A stretch of DNA of 64,000 nucleotides from a bacterium. GTDB lineage: Bacteria; Zixibacteria; MSB-5A5; CAIYYT01. How positions within the stretch are numbered: the stretch's first letter is position 1; each line of letters starts with the position of its first letter. Of the stretch, positions 1-9,242 are shown one piece after another. A program made the translations under genes and the position numbers. The stretch spans positions 62,001 through 126,000 of the forward strand of contig JADJGC010000006.1 of assembly GCA_016708315.1 (NCBI GenBank), written 5' to 3'. The notes beneath the pieces are model-generated. The model saw only the letters and a program-made list of their open reading frames with translations, ran no database searches and was not told where the DNA came from.

Positions 1-871
1 GGACTTCTTCATATTTCTTGCGGGTGCCTTCGATAATACCGGCTGGCAAGTTCGGCGGCGGCGAGTTCTTGTCCCAGCCGCAACTGGTCAAGTAATCGCG
101 CACGAATTGCTTATCAAACGACTCCTGCCCGCGTCCGATCTGAAACTTGTCCTTCGGCCAGAATCGCGACGAATCCGGCGAGAGAATCTCGTCGATCAAA
201 ATCAACTTGCCATTGTGCATGCCGAACTCAAACTTTGTGTCCGCAAGAATGATACCCCGCGTCTCGCAGAAATTCGCTGCCTTCGTATATATCTGTTTCG
301 ATACGGTGCGCAGTTTTGCCGCCAGTTCTACGCCGACAATTTGCGCCATCTCCTCGAATGAGATATTGATATCGTGCCCGCTTGCTTCCTTGGTTGCTGG
401 AGTGAAGATCGGCTCGTCAAATTTCTGTGATTCCTTCAAATCAGTCGCAAACTTGAACCCGAGAACCGTGCTGTTACCCTTCTTCACTTCGCTTTGATAT
501 TCTTTCCAAAGCGAACCGGAGATGTAACCGCGCACTACGCACTCGATATCGATACGTTCTGCTTTGACGACGAGCATTGAGCGCCCCTCGAGCTGATCGC
601 GGTACTTGTGCAATTCCTGCGGGTAGTCATCGACATTGGCGCTGATGAAGTGATTGGCGACAACGTCCTTGACATAGTCGAACCAGAACAACGACATCTT
701 GGTAAGAATCTTTCCCTTGCCGGGAATTGCGTCGGGAATCACATAATCGAATGCCGAAATGCGGTCGGTTGCGACAATAAGCAGTCGATCGTCGAGATCA
801 TAAACGTCGCGCACCTTGCCGCGCGCAAAGATTTTGATGTCGGGCATTTCGGTTTGCAGAAGGCTATCCAT
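1..871 (-). CDS. purC: SAICAR synthetase (PurC), 3' end cut by window edge
   Basis: Phosphoribosylaminoimidazole-succinocarboxamide synthase joins aspartate to CAIR with ATP in purine biosynthesis, in the cytosol. Reading the minus strand from an ATG at 869-871 gives 290 codons with no stop before the left edge. Family features seen are the N-terminal GKVRDVY phosphate-binding stretch (about residues 17-23), ATDRISAFD (about 34-42), ECVVRGYISGSLWKEY (about 110-125) and a later ILIDEILSPDSSRFW segment, which together are diagnostic of PurC. Most of the usual ~290-300 residues of this subtype are present, so only the last few codons are probably missing. The start is 3 nt after the corrected purN stop, and the GGAG within the last purN codons is a well-placed ribosome binding site. 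The two purine genes are therefore probably translationally coupled. Confidence 0.96.
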   Translation of the reverse strand, partial: MDSLLQTEMPDIKIFARGKVRDVYDLDDRLLIVATDRISAFDYVIPDAIPGKGKILTKMSLFWFDYVKDVVANHFISANVDDYPQELHKYRDQLEGRSMLVVKAERIDIECVVRGYISGSLWKEYQSEVKKGNSTVLGFKFATDLKESQKFDEPIFTPATKEASGHDINISFEEMAQIVGVELAAKLRTVSKQIYTKAANFCETRGIILADTKFEFGMHNGKLILIDEILSPDSSRFWPKDKFQIGRGQESFDKQFVRDYLTSCGWDKNSPPPNLPAGIIEGTRKKYEEV

Positions 872-874
872 GTT

Positions 875-1479
875 TCACTCCAATGAAATTTCTCCCGATG
901 CGATCTTTCCCACCGTCTCGGGATATAACTGATGTTCCAATTCCAATACTCGTTCTTGCAATGTTTGCGGCGTGTCACCGTCGCGAACCTGCACTTTTTC
1001 TGCGCGAGAATCCGGCCGTCGTCATACACCTCATTGACGAGATGTATCGTAACTCCGGTCTCCTTCTCACCTGCGGCAATCACGGATTCGTGCACGTGGA
1101 TGCCGAACATCCCCTTGCCGCCGTGCTTCGGCAGCAGCGCCGGGTGGATGTTGATAATCCTATTACGGTACTTTTCGATGATGCGTTTAGGAATCATTTT
1201 CATGTAGCCAGCGAGGCAGATGAGATTCACGTTGCGGCGCGCCAGTTGCGAAGCAAGCTCTTCGGCATAAGCTTCCGGCGTTGCAAATGCCGAATTTGTC
1301 ATGATCAGGGTATCGATGTGATGATTGCGCGCGCGTTCTAGCGCAAACGACTTGCTGTTGTTGGATACGACAAGCACGATTTCCGCGTCGATTTGCCCCG
1401 AAGCGCAACCGTCAATTAGTGCCTGGAGATTTGAGCCGCCGTGTGATGCAAAAACCGCAATGCGGAGATGTTGCTTCAT
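875..1479 (-). CDS. purN: Phosphoribosylglycinamide formyltransferase (PurN), apparent 1-nt frameshift
   Basis: GAR transformylase uses 10-formyl-THF to formylate GAR in purine synthesis. The N-terminal part reads normally: the start IAVFASHGGSNLQALID, the catalytic-region NIHPALLPKHGGKGMFG and the following HxHE segment (IHVHESVIAAGEKETG) are all present. After the residues ILAQKK the frame breaks in a five-base homopolymer at 995-999 (T on plus, A on minus). Restoring one A gives a standard PurN tail (VQVRDGDTPQTLQERV... ending GEISLE) and a TGA at 875-877, for 201 residues, the usual family length. Without the repair the frame runs on to 739 through unrelated sequence that overlaps purC. 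I read this as a one-base deletion, most likely a sequencing error, because the enzyme is otherwise intact. It starts 2 nt after the gatB stop. Confidence 0.92.
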
Positions 1480-1481
1480 TG

Positions 1482-2918
1482 TTATCTATCGAGCCGCGCC
1501 TTCAACAGCGCCCCGGCTGTCTCTGGGTCGGCCTTCCCCTGTGTCGCCTTCATAAGTTGACCGACGAAGAATGCAAACAACTTCGTTTTGCCCTCGCGAT
1601 ATCGGGCAACTTCGTCGGGATGATCGCCAATAATCTTGTCGATCAGTTTTTCAAGATCGCCGGAATCGGTTACCGGAGCAAGCCCTTTCTCGGAAATGAT
1701 CGCATCCAGATCGCGGCTGTCGCTTAACATCAACTCAAACAAGTCCTTCGCCATTTTGCCGGTAACTGCCTTAGACTTGATTTTGCCAATCAATCGGCCC
1801 AGCCGTTGTGAAGAAATCGCAAACTTGGAAACATCAATATGTTGATCCTTGAGCCGCGCCAGCACCTCGGTCATAATCCAGTTTGATGCCAACTTGGCGT
1901 CCGCACATTCCTTCACGACCGCCTCGAAGTAATCCGCCAATTGGCTGGTGGTGGTCAGAACCTCCGCGTCATAAGCCGGTATTCCATACACGCTCACGAA
2001 TCTTTCGCGGCGTGCCATCGGCAATTCAGGAAGCGAGGCAGCAATTCTGTCAATCCACGAAGCGTCTACGGTCAATGTCACCAGATCGGGATCGGGAAAA
2101 TAGCGGTAGTCGTGCGACTGCTCTTTCGACCGCATTGGATAACACTTGCCGTCGGCATCGTTGTATAGCAATGTCTGCTGGACAACCTTGCCACCGGAGG
2201 ACACAACCGCGATCTGTCTGCCAATTTCATAAGTTATCGCTCGCTCAACGCCGCGTATCGAATTGAGATTCTTCACCTCCGTCTTGGTGCCGAGCGTTGT
2301 TTCACCAACAGGACGAATGCTGACATTGGCATCACAGCGCAACGATCCCTCTTCCATATTGCCATCGCAGATGCCGAGATACTCGACAATTTGCTTGAGT
2401 GAGTGCAGATACAGAAATGCCTCATGCGGCGTGCGAATCTCAGGCTCAGATACGATCTCAATCAAAGGCGTCCCGCAGCGGTTGACATCGACGCGCGTGT
2501 AGTCCTGCGACGTATTCTCCGGATGCAGAGATTTTCCGGCATCTTCTTCAAGGTGAATTCGCGTCAGATTGACGCTTTTCCCAATCCCACCATCAATGAA
2601 GCTAATCGCGCCGCCGACCCCAATCGGCTTGTCGTATTGTGAGACTTGATACCCTTTGGGCAGGTCTGGATAAAAATAGTTCTTCCGTGCAAAGACCGAT
2701 TGCTTGCCCACTTCGCCGCCAACAGCGAGAATCATCTTAAGTGCAAAATCCACTGCCCGTTTGTTCAACACCGGCAATGCTCCCGGCAATCCGAGACACA
2801 CCGGACACGTGGCACTGTTTGGTTCTTGGCCGAAGCTCGCTGAACATCCGCAGAAGATTTTGCTAGTGGTCAGAAGTTGCGCATGAACTTCGAGCCCGAT
2901 TACAGCTTCGTAGTTCAT
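1482..2918 (-). CDS. gatB: Aspartyl/glutamyl-tRNA(Asn/Gln) amidotransferase subunit B
   Basis: GatB is the kinase/amidation subunit of GatCAB, which converts Glu-tRNA(Gln) or Asp-tRNA(Asn) to the amidated form in bacteria lacking GlnRS or AsnRS. The 478-residue product has the family start YEAVIGLEVHAQLLTTSKIFCGC with its CxC, and the second zinc-ligand stretch ATCPVCLGLPGALPVLN. It also has the RIHLEEDAGKS motif and the C-terminal YqeY/GatB domain (GKAKPETAGALLK-like: GKADPETAGALLKARL). Length is typical (about 475). The ATG overlaps the gatA stop as ATGA. No gatC is recognisable next to it in this window. Confidence 0.97.
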   Translation of the reverse strand: MNYEAVIGLEVHAQLLTTSKIFCGCSASFGQEPNSATCPVCLGLPGALPVLNKRAVDFALKMILAVGGEVGKQSVFARKNYFYPDLPKGYQVSQYDKPIGVGGAISFIDGGIGKSVNLTRIHLEEDAGKSLHPENTSQDYTRVDVNRCGTPLIEIVSEPEIRTPHEAFLYLHSLKQIVEYLGICDGNMEEGSLRCDANVSIRPVGETTLGTKTEVKNLNSIRGVERAITYEIGRQIAVVSSGGKVVQQTLLYNDADGKCYPMRSKEQSHDYRYFPDPDLVTLTVDASWIDRIAASLPELPMARRERFVSVYGIPAYDAEVLTTTSQLADYFEAVVKECADAKLASNWIMTEVLARLKDQHIDVSKFAISSQRLGRLIGKIKSKAVTGKMAKDLFELMLSDSRDLDAIISEKGLAPVTDSGDLEKLIDKIIGDHPDEVARYREGKTKLFAFFVGQLMKATQGKADPETAGALLKARLDR

Positions 2919-4336
2919 TTCGCGAGTCTTTCCACTGTCTTGCCGGCTCGAAACAAAACTGCTTCGTCAAAGTGCTTGGCTGTCAACTGCAATCCAATCG
3001 GAAGATTCTTGCCGTCCTTTCCGATCGGCACCGACATCGCCGGAACGCCTGCGAGATTTGCGCTGACAGTGTAGATATCTGAAAGATACATCTCCAACGG
3101 ATCATTCGATTTTTCGCCAATTTTGAACGCAGTCGTTGGTGTTGTCGGAGTCAGAAGAACATCCACGACTTTGAACACATCAGCAAATTCTTGCTTTAAG
3201 ATGCTCCGTACGTTCATCGCTTTCTGGTAGTACGCATCATAGTATCCCGCCGACAACACATACGTTCCGAGCATGATCCGACGCTTGACTTCCGCGCCGA
3301 ATCCTTCGTGGCGCGTGTTCGTATACATCGAAATCAAGTCTTCATTCTTCGCCCGCAGGCCGTACTTGACGCCGTCATACCGTGCAAGATTCGAGGAAGC
3401 CTCCGCATCGGCAATGATGTAATATGTCGCGATCGCATACTCCGTATGCGGCAGTGACACATCAATAAACTCGGCGCCTTCGGATTTCAGTTTCGCAATC
3501 ATCGACTGAATGGAAGAGCGTATCTCGTTATCAAGTCCATCGCCAAAATACTCTCGCGGTAATCCGATCCGCAGCCCCTTTATGCCCTTCTGCATTTCAC
3601 TTTGATGATCCACCGCTGTAATCTGCGCAGAAGTCGAGTCCTTCGGATCGTGCCCCGCAATCACGCTATACAACAACGCCGCTGATTCGACATCGCTTGC
3701 CAACGGTCCAATCTGGTCGAGCGACGACGCATACGCCACCAGCCCATATCTGCTCACTGCGCCATATGTCGGTTTGAGTCCCACCACGCCGCAATGTGCC
3801 GCTGGTTGGCGCACCGAACCGCCGGTATCGGAACCAAGCGCAATCGGTGTCAAACCCGCAGCAACGGCGACCGCCGATCCGCCCGATGATCCTCCCGGAA
3901 TCCGCGTTGAATCATGCGGATTGAGCACCGGACCAAATGCCGAGTTCTCATTCGATGATCCCATCGCAAACTCGTCCATGTTGGCTTTGGCGATAATCAC
4001 CGCATCTTCAGCAATCAGCCGATCGATTACGGTTGCATTATAGGGCGGAACGAAGTTCTCGAGGATTTTCGAGGCACACGTCGTCGGGTAGTCGCGCAAG
4101 CAGATGTTGTCCTTGACTACAACAGGCAGGCCGAAGAGTTTTCCCTTCGGCCTGTCATTCTTCAAATTAGTCTTCAATCGTTCGACAGTAGCCATCGCCA
4201 ACTGATTGGTGATGGCAGTCAGACAATTGAATCGCGCTTTCGCGCTTACGCACTCGCTTAACAGCGTTTCATAGTAGCTTTCGAGAGAAATCTCCCCCGC
4301 AGCTATTCGCCGCTGCAAATCAAGCGCGGAGTCCAT
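2915..4336 (-). CDS. gatA: Aspartyl/glutamyl-tRNA(Asn/Gln) amidotransferase subunit A
   Basis: GatA is the amidase subunit that releases ammonia from glutamine for transamidation. It belongs to the amidase signature family: the Ser-cisSer-Lys triad is visible as the Lys in VVKDNI (about residue 77), the glycine/serine-rich IPGGSSGGSAVAVAAG and the nucleophile region ALGSDTGGSVRQPAAHCG. I start the gene at the internal ATG (MDSALDLQRRIAAGE), giving 473 residues. A start 66 nt further upstream would overlap the end of glnA, and this ATG lies 2 nt after the glnA stop and aligns with normal GatA N-termini. It is coupled to gatB by an ATGA overlap. Confidence 0.96.
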   Translation of the reverse strand: MDSALDLQRRIAAGEISLESYYETLLSECVSAKARFNCLTAITNQLAMATVERLKTNLKNDRPKGKLFGLPVVVKDNICLRDYPTTCASKILENFVPPYNATVIDRLIAEDAVIIAKANMDEFAMGSSNENSAFGPVLNPHDSTRIPGGSSGGSAVAVAAGLTPIALGSDTGGSVRQPAAHCGVVGLKPTYGAVSRYGLVAYASSLDQIGPLASDVESAALLYSVIAGHDPKDSTSAQITAVDHQSEMQKGIKGLRIGLPREYFGDGLDNEIRSSIQSMIAKLKSEGAEFIDVSLPHTEYAIATYYIIADAEASSNLARYDGVKYGLRAKNEDLISMYTNTRHEGFGAEVKRRIMLGTYVLSAGYYDAYYQKAMNVRSILKQEFADVFKVVDVLLTPTTPTTAFKIGEKSNDPLEMYLSDIYTVSANLAGVPAMSVPIGKDGKNLPIGLQLTAKHFDEAVLFRAGKTVERLAK

Positions 4337-4338
4337 TC

Positions 4339-5664
4339 CTACAGAATCGGATAGAAGCGTTCGATTTCGTAGTTGCTGACTTGGATACGATACTGGTCCC
4401 ACTCCTTCACCTTGTTGGCAATTAGACTGCCGTGAATGTGGTCGCCGAGCGTTTCCTTCATCAGCTTGGAGTTCTCGAAAAGCTCAATCGCCGATTCCAG
4501 CGTTCCCGGAAGCGAATCAATCTTCTTCTTCTTGCGCTGGGCGTCGTCCATGTGGAAGATGTTCTCTTCTACCGGATTGCCAAGTTCATACTTGTTCTTG
4601 ATTCCTTCGAGACCTGACGCCAGCATCACGGCGAACGCCAGATACGGGTTGCAGGCCGGATCGGGTGACCGCAACTCGACGCGGGTCGCCTTCTCTTTGC
4701 CGTAGCGATACATCGGTATGCGCACCAGCGACGAACGGTTGCGCTGTCCCCACGAAATGTAGACCGGCGCTTCGTAGCCCGGCACTAGGCGCTTGTACGA
4801 GTTCACCCACTGATTCGTCACCAGCGTAAATTCCTTCACATGCTTCAGTAGACCAGCGATGTATGAACGTCCAGTGTCGGAGAGATGATACTCGCCCGTC
4901 TTCGAGAAGAACGCATTATTGCTGCCCTTGAAGAGCGACTGATGACAATGCATTCCCGAACCGTTTTGGCCGAACAACGGCTTCGGCATGAAGCTTGCAA
5001 AAATACCGTTCTCCAGCGCGACTTCTTTGACGATCATGCGATAAATCATCGCTTGGTCCGCCATCTTCAGTGCATCGGAGTACTTCAAATCGATTTCGTG
5101 CTGTGACGGCGCAACTTCGTGATGCGAACATTCGACCTGAATGCCGACTGACTCCAGAGCGACAACGGTTTTCTTGCGGACTCTTGCGCCCTGATCGATA
5201 GTGCCGTAATCGAAATATCCCGACGAATCAATCGTCTCCGGCGTGCCATTTTGTCTGAAATAGAAAAATTCCAACTCCGGCCCGATGTAGGCAGTGTAGC
5301 CCATGTCGGCGGCTTTCTTGAGCACGCGGCGCAAAATCTGGCGCGGGTCGCCGCTGTACGGTTCACCAGTCGGTGTCTGCACATCGGCAAACATCATCGC
5401 GACTCTCTCGCCCGCGATATCCCACGGGAAAATTCTGAACGTCGATAGATCGGGGCGGGCGCTCAAATCGGATTCTTCGATACGGGCAAATCCTTCGATC
5501 GAAGATCCGTCGAAGCCCTGACCATTCTCAAGCACTTCGTCGATTTCGCTGCGCGTAATCGACATGCCCTTGAGTGTGCCGAGGACGTCGGTAAAGTAAA
5601 TGCGAATATACTTCACCTTCTCCTTGTCCATCAGCTTGGTAATTTGCTCGGCGGTATATGTCAT
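4339..5664 (-). CDS. glnA: Glutamine synthetase type I
   Basis: Glutamine synthetase makes glutamine from glutamate, ammonia and ATP. The 441-residue protein has the beta-grasp signature FTDVLGTLKGMSI near the N-terminus, the latch FDGSSIEGFARIEESD, and the metal and substrate motifs GPELEFFYF, HHEVAPSQHEIDLKY and the ATP-binding KPLFGQNGSGMHCHQSL. NRSSLVRIP and RVELRSPDPACNPYLAFAVMLASGL are also present. The length and C-terminus fit the shorter GSI-alpha type, and I see no adenylylation loop like that of enterobacterial GlnA. The start has a strong AAGGAG (5671-5676) six bases upstream. It leads the gatA-gatB-purN-purC run, which suggests one transcript for glutamine supply and glutamine-dependent steps. 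Confidence 0.97.
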   Translation of the reverse strand: MTYTAEQITKLMDKEKVKYIRIYFTDVLGTLKGMSITRSEIDEVLENGQGFDGSSIEGFARIEESDLSARPDLSTFRIFPWDIAGERVAMMFADVQTPTGEPYSGDPRQILRRVLKKAADMGYTAYIGPELEFFYFRQNGTPETIDSSGYFDYGTIDQGARVRKKTVVALESVGIQVECSHHEVAPSQHEIDLKYSDALKMADQAMIYRMIVKEVALENGIFASFMPKPLFGQNGSGMHCHQSLFKGSNNAFFSKTGEYHLSDTGRSYIAGLLKHVKEFTLVTNQWVNSYKRLVPGYEAPVYISWGQRNRSSLVRIPMYRYGKEKATRVELRSPDPACNPYLAFAVMLASGLEGIKNKYELGNPVEENIFHMDDAQRKKKKIDSLPGTLESAIELFENSKLMKETLGDHIHGSLIANKVKEWDQYRIQVSNYEIERFYPIL

Positions 5665-5690
5665 CCATTTCTCCTTAAATAGAAGTTGGC

Positions 5691-5719
5691 AATTAATGAG
5701 TTCGAATTTTCGCTGTCAA
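5691..5719 (-). promoter_or_regulatory. Candidate sigma70-type promoter of glnA
   Basis: On the minus strand a perfect TTGACA (5714-5719) is separated by 17 bp from TTAATT (5691-5696), about 27 nt before the glnA start codon. The -35 is consensus and the -10 is weak (3 of 6). The rest of the 299-bp gap (5665-5963) shows no convincing ORF, RNA or strong hairpin. Confidence 0.5.
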
Positions 5720-5963
5720 ATGAATCTTGGAATTGGCTGGACTCCCTGGTGTGCTGAAATCCACAATCCCAGAAAGCGCTAAACAATATAGATTTCTTTA
5801 CTCTACACAAGAAAAATTGTCAGCAATGCGCCAATTAGTCCATAGTACGTCAAAGGATGCCGCCGAGATTAGCTTTGGGTGATGTACGATTTTGGGAATG
5901 TAGACCAGTTCAATCGAGAATAGGAGGGCTCGCATTAACACCGGCGCGCGGTGATTTAAGGAC

Positions 5964-6950
5964 CTACCACAAACTGCCACTACCCACAGCTACTATCGCC
6001 TTCCCCCGCATATGCCCTTTTTCAACAAAGCGGATTACTTCCGGAACCTCGCTCAAGGAATACTTCTGTTCTATGACCGGCACAACTTTGCCGGACTCCA
6101 AGAGCTCTTTTAAGATCTCCAAATCTGACTGCTTAATTCTCGCCATGAACGAGACGAGCTTTCTTTTCGCGATCAAAGCAATCACGGGATTAACAATCAG
6201 TGAGAGCAAGACACTTGCGCTAGACGAGGAATCGCCGCCGACCATGACATAGATCCCATTTGGTGTCAGTGCGCGCAGTGATTCTCTGATGGATTGAAAT
6301 GCTGCGTTGTCGAGAATCAGATCGTACTGTTTTCCGCTCTTCCAGAAATCTTCTTTCGTATAGTCGATCACATGGTCGGCGCCAATCGACCGGACCAACT
6401 CCAGATTCTTCGTGCTGCAAACACCCGTCACTTGAGCACCAAGCGCCTTGGCGATTTGCACCGCAAATGTGCCCACGCCTCCCGATGCGCCGTTGATCAA
6501 CACATTTTGCCCCGACTGGATTTTTCCGTGATCGCGTAAGCCTTGCAGAGCCGTGATTCCTGCGACCGGTACGGCGGCACACTGCTCGAATGTGAGGTTT
6601 GCCGGTTTCGACACCAACTTATCTTCACGCATGCATGCGTATTCTGCGAATCCTGCCGTTCCGGCACCAAACACCGCATCGCCCACCTTGAACTTGGTCA
6701 CATCCTTGCCTACGGCCTCTATGCGTCCGGCAATGTCGGTTCCGAGCAGTTGTTGTTTCGGCGTAAGAATTCCAAATCCCATCAGCCGAATCAAAAACGG
6801 CTCACCGCGCAGAAGATGCCAGTCAAGCGGGTTGACCGACGCCGCACAGACTTTCACAAGTACCTGATTGTCCTTTGGAATGGGCTTATCAATCTCGCGC
6901 AGTTCCAGTACATCCGGCGATCCGTATTTGGTGCGTACAATTGCTTTCAG
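5964..6950 (-). CDS. NAD(P)-dependent MDR-family oxidoreductase (quinone oxidoreductase-like), apparent CTG start
   Basis: A 328-residue medium-chain dehydrogenase/reductase of the zinc-free quinone-oxidoreductase type. The catalytic domain begins KAIVRTKYGSPDVLELREI and contains LGTDIAGRIEAVG. The Rossmann domain carries the NADP-binding INGASGGVGTFAVQIAKALGAQVTGVCST, with GADHVIDYTKEDF after it, and the C-terminal VVPVIEQKYSLSEVPEVIRFVEKGHMRGKAIV is the usual QOR tail. ATG/GTG/TTG starts would only allow GTG at 6857, which cuts off the conserved N-terminal strand. A CTG at 6948-6950 restores it exactly where homologs have Met, and a GGAG lies seven bases before it. The substrate cannot be predicted. 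Confidence 0.85.
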   Translation of the reverse strand: MKAIVRTKYGSPDVLELREIDKPIPKDNQVLVKVCAASVNPLDWHLLRGEPFLIRLMGFGILTPKQQLLGTDIAGRIEAVGKDVTKFKVGDAVFGAGTAGFAEYACMREDKLVSKPANLTFEQCAAVPVAGITALQGLRDHGKIQSGQNVLINGASGGVGTFAVQIAKALGAQVTGVCSTKNLELVRSIGADHVIDYTKEDFWKSGKQYDLILDNAAFQSIRESLRALTPNGIYVMVGGDSSSSASVLLSLIVNPVIALIAKRKLVSFMARIKQSDLEILKELLESGKVVPVIEQKYSLSEVPEVIRFVEKGHMRGKAIVAVGSGSLW

Positions 6951-6992
6951 ACAGTAACTCCGAGGAATGAATTCGGATTTAGTAGGCAGTTT

Positions 6993-7027
6993 GTAGGTCG
7001 GGTTCCCAACGAAGTGCGGAACCCGAC
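6993..7027. repeat. REP-like element: GTAG head plus perfect 10-bp hairpin
   Basis: GTAG at 6993-6996 is followed at once by GTCGGGTTCC (6997-7006), an 11-nt loop and its exact complement GGAACCCGAC (7018-7027). A GTAG tetranucleotide before a palindromic hairpin is the described layout of REP sequences mobilised by RAYT transposases. It sits between the slipin stop and the oxidoreductase start, so it could also act as a transcription end structure, although no T-tract follows. No RAYT gene is visible in the window. Confidence 0.55.
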
Positions 7028-7047
7028 ATCGTCAAGTTTCTGGTCCC

Positions 7048-7830
7048 CTACTCCTTGATCTCCTTCGCCGCCATCTTGCGATAATGATCAATAAATGGCG
7101 TGAACAAATCTATCGGGAACGGGAACATCAACGTCGAATTCTTCTCGGTTGCGACCTCGGTCAATGTCTGCAAGTAACGCAACTGCAGCGTATAGCTCGA
7201 GGTCTCCATCACCTTGCCGGCGTCGGCGAGCTTCTGCGCCGCCTGGTATTCGCCCTCGGCATGAATGACCTTGGAACGGCGTTCGCGTTCGGCTTCTGCC
7301 TGCTTGGCGATTGCGCGGGTCATCTCCTGCGGTAAGTCGACGTTCTTGACTTCGACGACAGTGACCTTCACGCCCCACGGCTCGGTCTGATCGTCGATAA
7401 TCTTCTGCAATCTCTTGTTAATCGATTCGCGCGCTGAAAGCAGATCATCCAGATCTACCTGTCCCAGCACCGAGCGCAATGTGGTCTGGGCAATCATCGA
7501 CGTCGCATAGAAATAATCCTCGACATTGACAATCGCCTTTTGTGGTTCCATCACCTGGAAATAGACGACAGCGTTGACCTTCAGCGTGACGTTGTCGCGA
7601 GTAATGACGTCCTGCGGCGGTACGTCCATCGTGTAAGTCCGCAGCGACACCTTGACCATGCGGTCAACCAATGGTATTAGCAGAATCAAACCGGGGCCCT
7701 TGACACCGATCATGCGGCCAAGCCGGAAAATCACGCCGCGCTCATACTCCTGAAGTATCCGAATCGCATTCATGAGGATGAATAATGCGAAGAGTACGAC
7801 AACAATTAACGGAACTGCACCTGCAAACAT
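7048..7830 (-). CDS. Slipin, SPFH/band 7 membrane protein
   Basis: A 260-residue SPFH (stomatin/prohibitin) protein. It has one N-terminal membrane segment (about residues 4-25) followed by the band 7 domain ([29 protein letters not shown], then [29 protein letters not shown]). The charged helix [29 protein letters not shown] is typical of slipins, where it drives oligomerisation. The gene follows nfeD directly, with no base between the nfeD stop and its ATG. SlipinB/NfeD pairs of this kind are widespread in bacteria and archaea, and the NfeD partner is a membrane protease that cleaves the slipin C-terminus in the archaeal example. A role in membrane microdomain quality control is inferred. 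Confidence 0.95.
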   Translation of the reverse strand: MFAGAVPLIVVVLFALFILMNAIRILQEYERGVIFRLGRMIGVKGPGLILLIPLVDRMVKVSLRTYTMDVPPQDVITRDNVTLKVNAVVYFQVMEPQKAIVNVEDYFYATSMIAQTTLRSVLGQVDLDDLLSARESINKRLQKIIDDQTEPWGVKVTVVEVKNVDLPQEMTRAIAKQAEAERERRSKVIHAEGEYQAAQKLADAGKVMETSSYTLQLRYLQTLTEVATEKNSTLMFPFPIDLFTPFIDHYRKMAAKEIKE

Positions 7831-9126
7831 TTATCCCTCCCTGGGAGTTGAGACTTTAGCCACTTTCAAAATCTGATTGTGTCCCGACAAGATCGTTACC
7901 GGCTCATCCTTCTCGATGATTTCGTCCGCAACAGCCTTCCATAGGGCTCCCGCGACATACACCATGCCTTCGCTTTCAATCCGCTCCGACACCTTGCCAA
8001 TCTGCCCGACCATTCCCTCGAATCCCGTCAAGACCTGCTTCTTGCGCGCGACAATCGCTCCGACAACCAAGACGAGGAACCCACCGATGCAAATTGTGAT
8101 CGTGATAATCACACTCAACGACACCCTGAGCGCCGGTTCCGGACTATCGATCAAGAATAGCCCCCCCAGCACCAGTGAGATGACTCCTCCTACGGTGAGC
8201 ATGCCGTAGCTCGTGACTTTAATTTCTAGCAGGAACAAGACGACGGCCAGCACAATCAGCGCCAGCCCCGCATAATTGATTGGTAAGGTTTGCATAGCAT
8301 ATAAGGCAATAATCAGACAAATTGCACCGACAACACCGGGCAAGATCGCGCCCGGATTATATAGCTCGATTGCGAGCCCCAGTGTACCCAGCGAAAACAG
8401 TATGAAGATGATATTCGGACTGGTGAGAACTTCAAGTACTGACTCCGAAAACGTCTTCTCGATTTCCTCGTGTGTAGCGCCCGCCAATCGAAGCGTGTCT
8501 TCGCTCTCCGGCATCGTCACGACCATTCCATCTGCCTTTGTCAGTAACTCCTCGAGGTCCTCAGCAATGAAATCGACGATATTCGAATCGACCGCTTCAT
8601 AGTACGCAATGCTCGCGCCCTCGCGAACGGCTCGCTCAACCCAAGTCTTGTTGCGTCCACGTTTCTCTGCCGACCCGAGCAAGTTTGCGACAGCGTCATT
8701 GACGACCTTCTTCACCATTGCCGAATCCATTTGCTCGCCGCCCATTGTCACCGGCGTTGCCGAACCGATATTGGTCGACGATGCCATCGCCGCCACGTGC
8801 GCGGCATAGGTGATATACACACCCGCCGATGCCGCTCGTCCTCCCGATGGCGCAACCCAGACAATGATCGGCACCTTGGAATTCATGAACGCCGTCGTGA
8901 TGCGCAGAGTGGTTTCCATCACACCGCCCGGTGTGTTGAGCTTGACGACCAAAGCCGCAGCCTGTTCATCCTCCGCGATTTTGATCGCGCGTTCGACATG
9001 TTTGAGAGTAATCGGCCCGATAGCGCCATCAACCGTCATGACCTTGACAACGGCTGCCTGCGTAAAGCTGGTCAACAACAGGAGTGCGGCGAAAAGCGCG
9101 ACAATCGTTACACGAAGTTTCATCAT
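7831..9126 (-). CDS. NfeD family ClpP-like membrane serine protease
   Basis: A 431-residue long-form NfeD protein. A signal peptide (about residues 1-24) precedes a ClpP-like protease domain (about 25-225) with the oxyanion/substrate strand LNTPGGVMETT and the nucleophile in GGRAASAGVYI. A candidate catalytic Lys follows in LLGSAEKRGRN, giving the Ser-Lys dyad known for this family. Four to five membrane helices follow (about 235-365), then a C-terminal OB-fold NfeD domain (GFEGMVGQIGKV to the end). The start has GAGGTG just upstream of the ATG. It is co-transcribed with the slipin gene downstream. Confidence 0.95.
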   Translation of the reverse strand: MMKLRVTIVALFAALLLLTSFTQAAVVKVMTVDGAIGPITLKHVERAIKIAEDEQAAALVVKLNTPGGVMETTLRITTAFMNSKVPIIVWVAPSGGRAASAGVYITYAAHVAAMASSTNIGSATPVTMGGEQMDSAMVKKVVNDAVANLLGSAEKRGRNKTWVERAVREGASIAYYEAVDSNIVDFIAEDLEELLTKADGMVVTMPESEDTLRLAGATHEEIEKTFSESVLEVLTSPNIIFILFSLGTLGLAIELYNPGAILPGVVGAICLIIALYAMQTLPINYAGLALIVLAVVLFLLEIKVTSYGMLTVGGVISLVLGGLFLIDSPEPALRVSLSVIITITICIGGFLVLVVGAIVARKKQVLTGFEGMVGQIGKVSERIESEGMVYVAGALWKAVADEIIEKDEPVTILSGHNQILKVAKVSTPREG

Positions 9127-9242
9127 TTCACCTCACCTTATATACGTAGCTTGCAATGTTGTAATCTGAGGAAAGTAGCAATTAAGGTCAACTAAAATCA
9201 GTGTACTGGATTGTGATACACGCGCCCACTTTGTCTGCTGTC

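Noticed and set aside
739..874. Extension of purN to a stop at 739
   Set aside because: The sequence after the frame break is not PurN-like and overlaps the well-supported purC gene.
5798..5980. A 60-codon ORF in the gap before glnA
   Set aside because: No coding features. It overlaps the end of the oxidoreductase gene.
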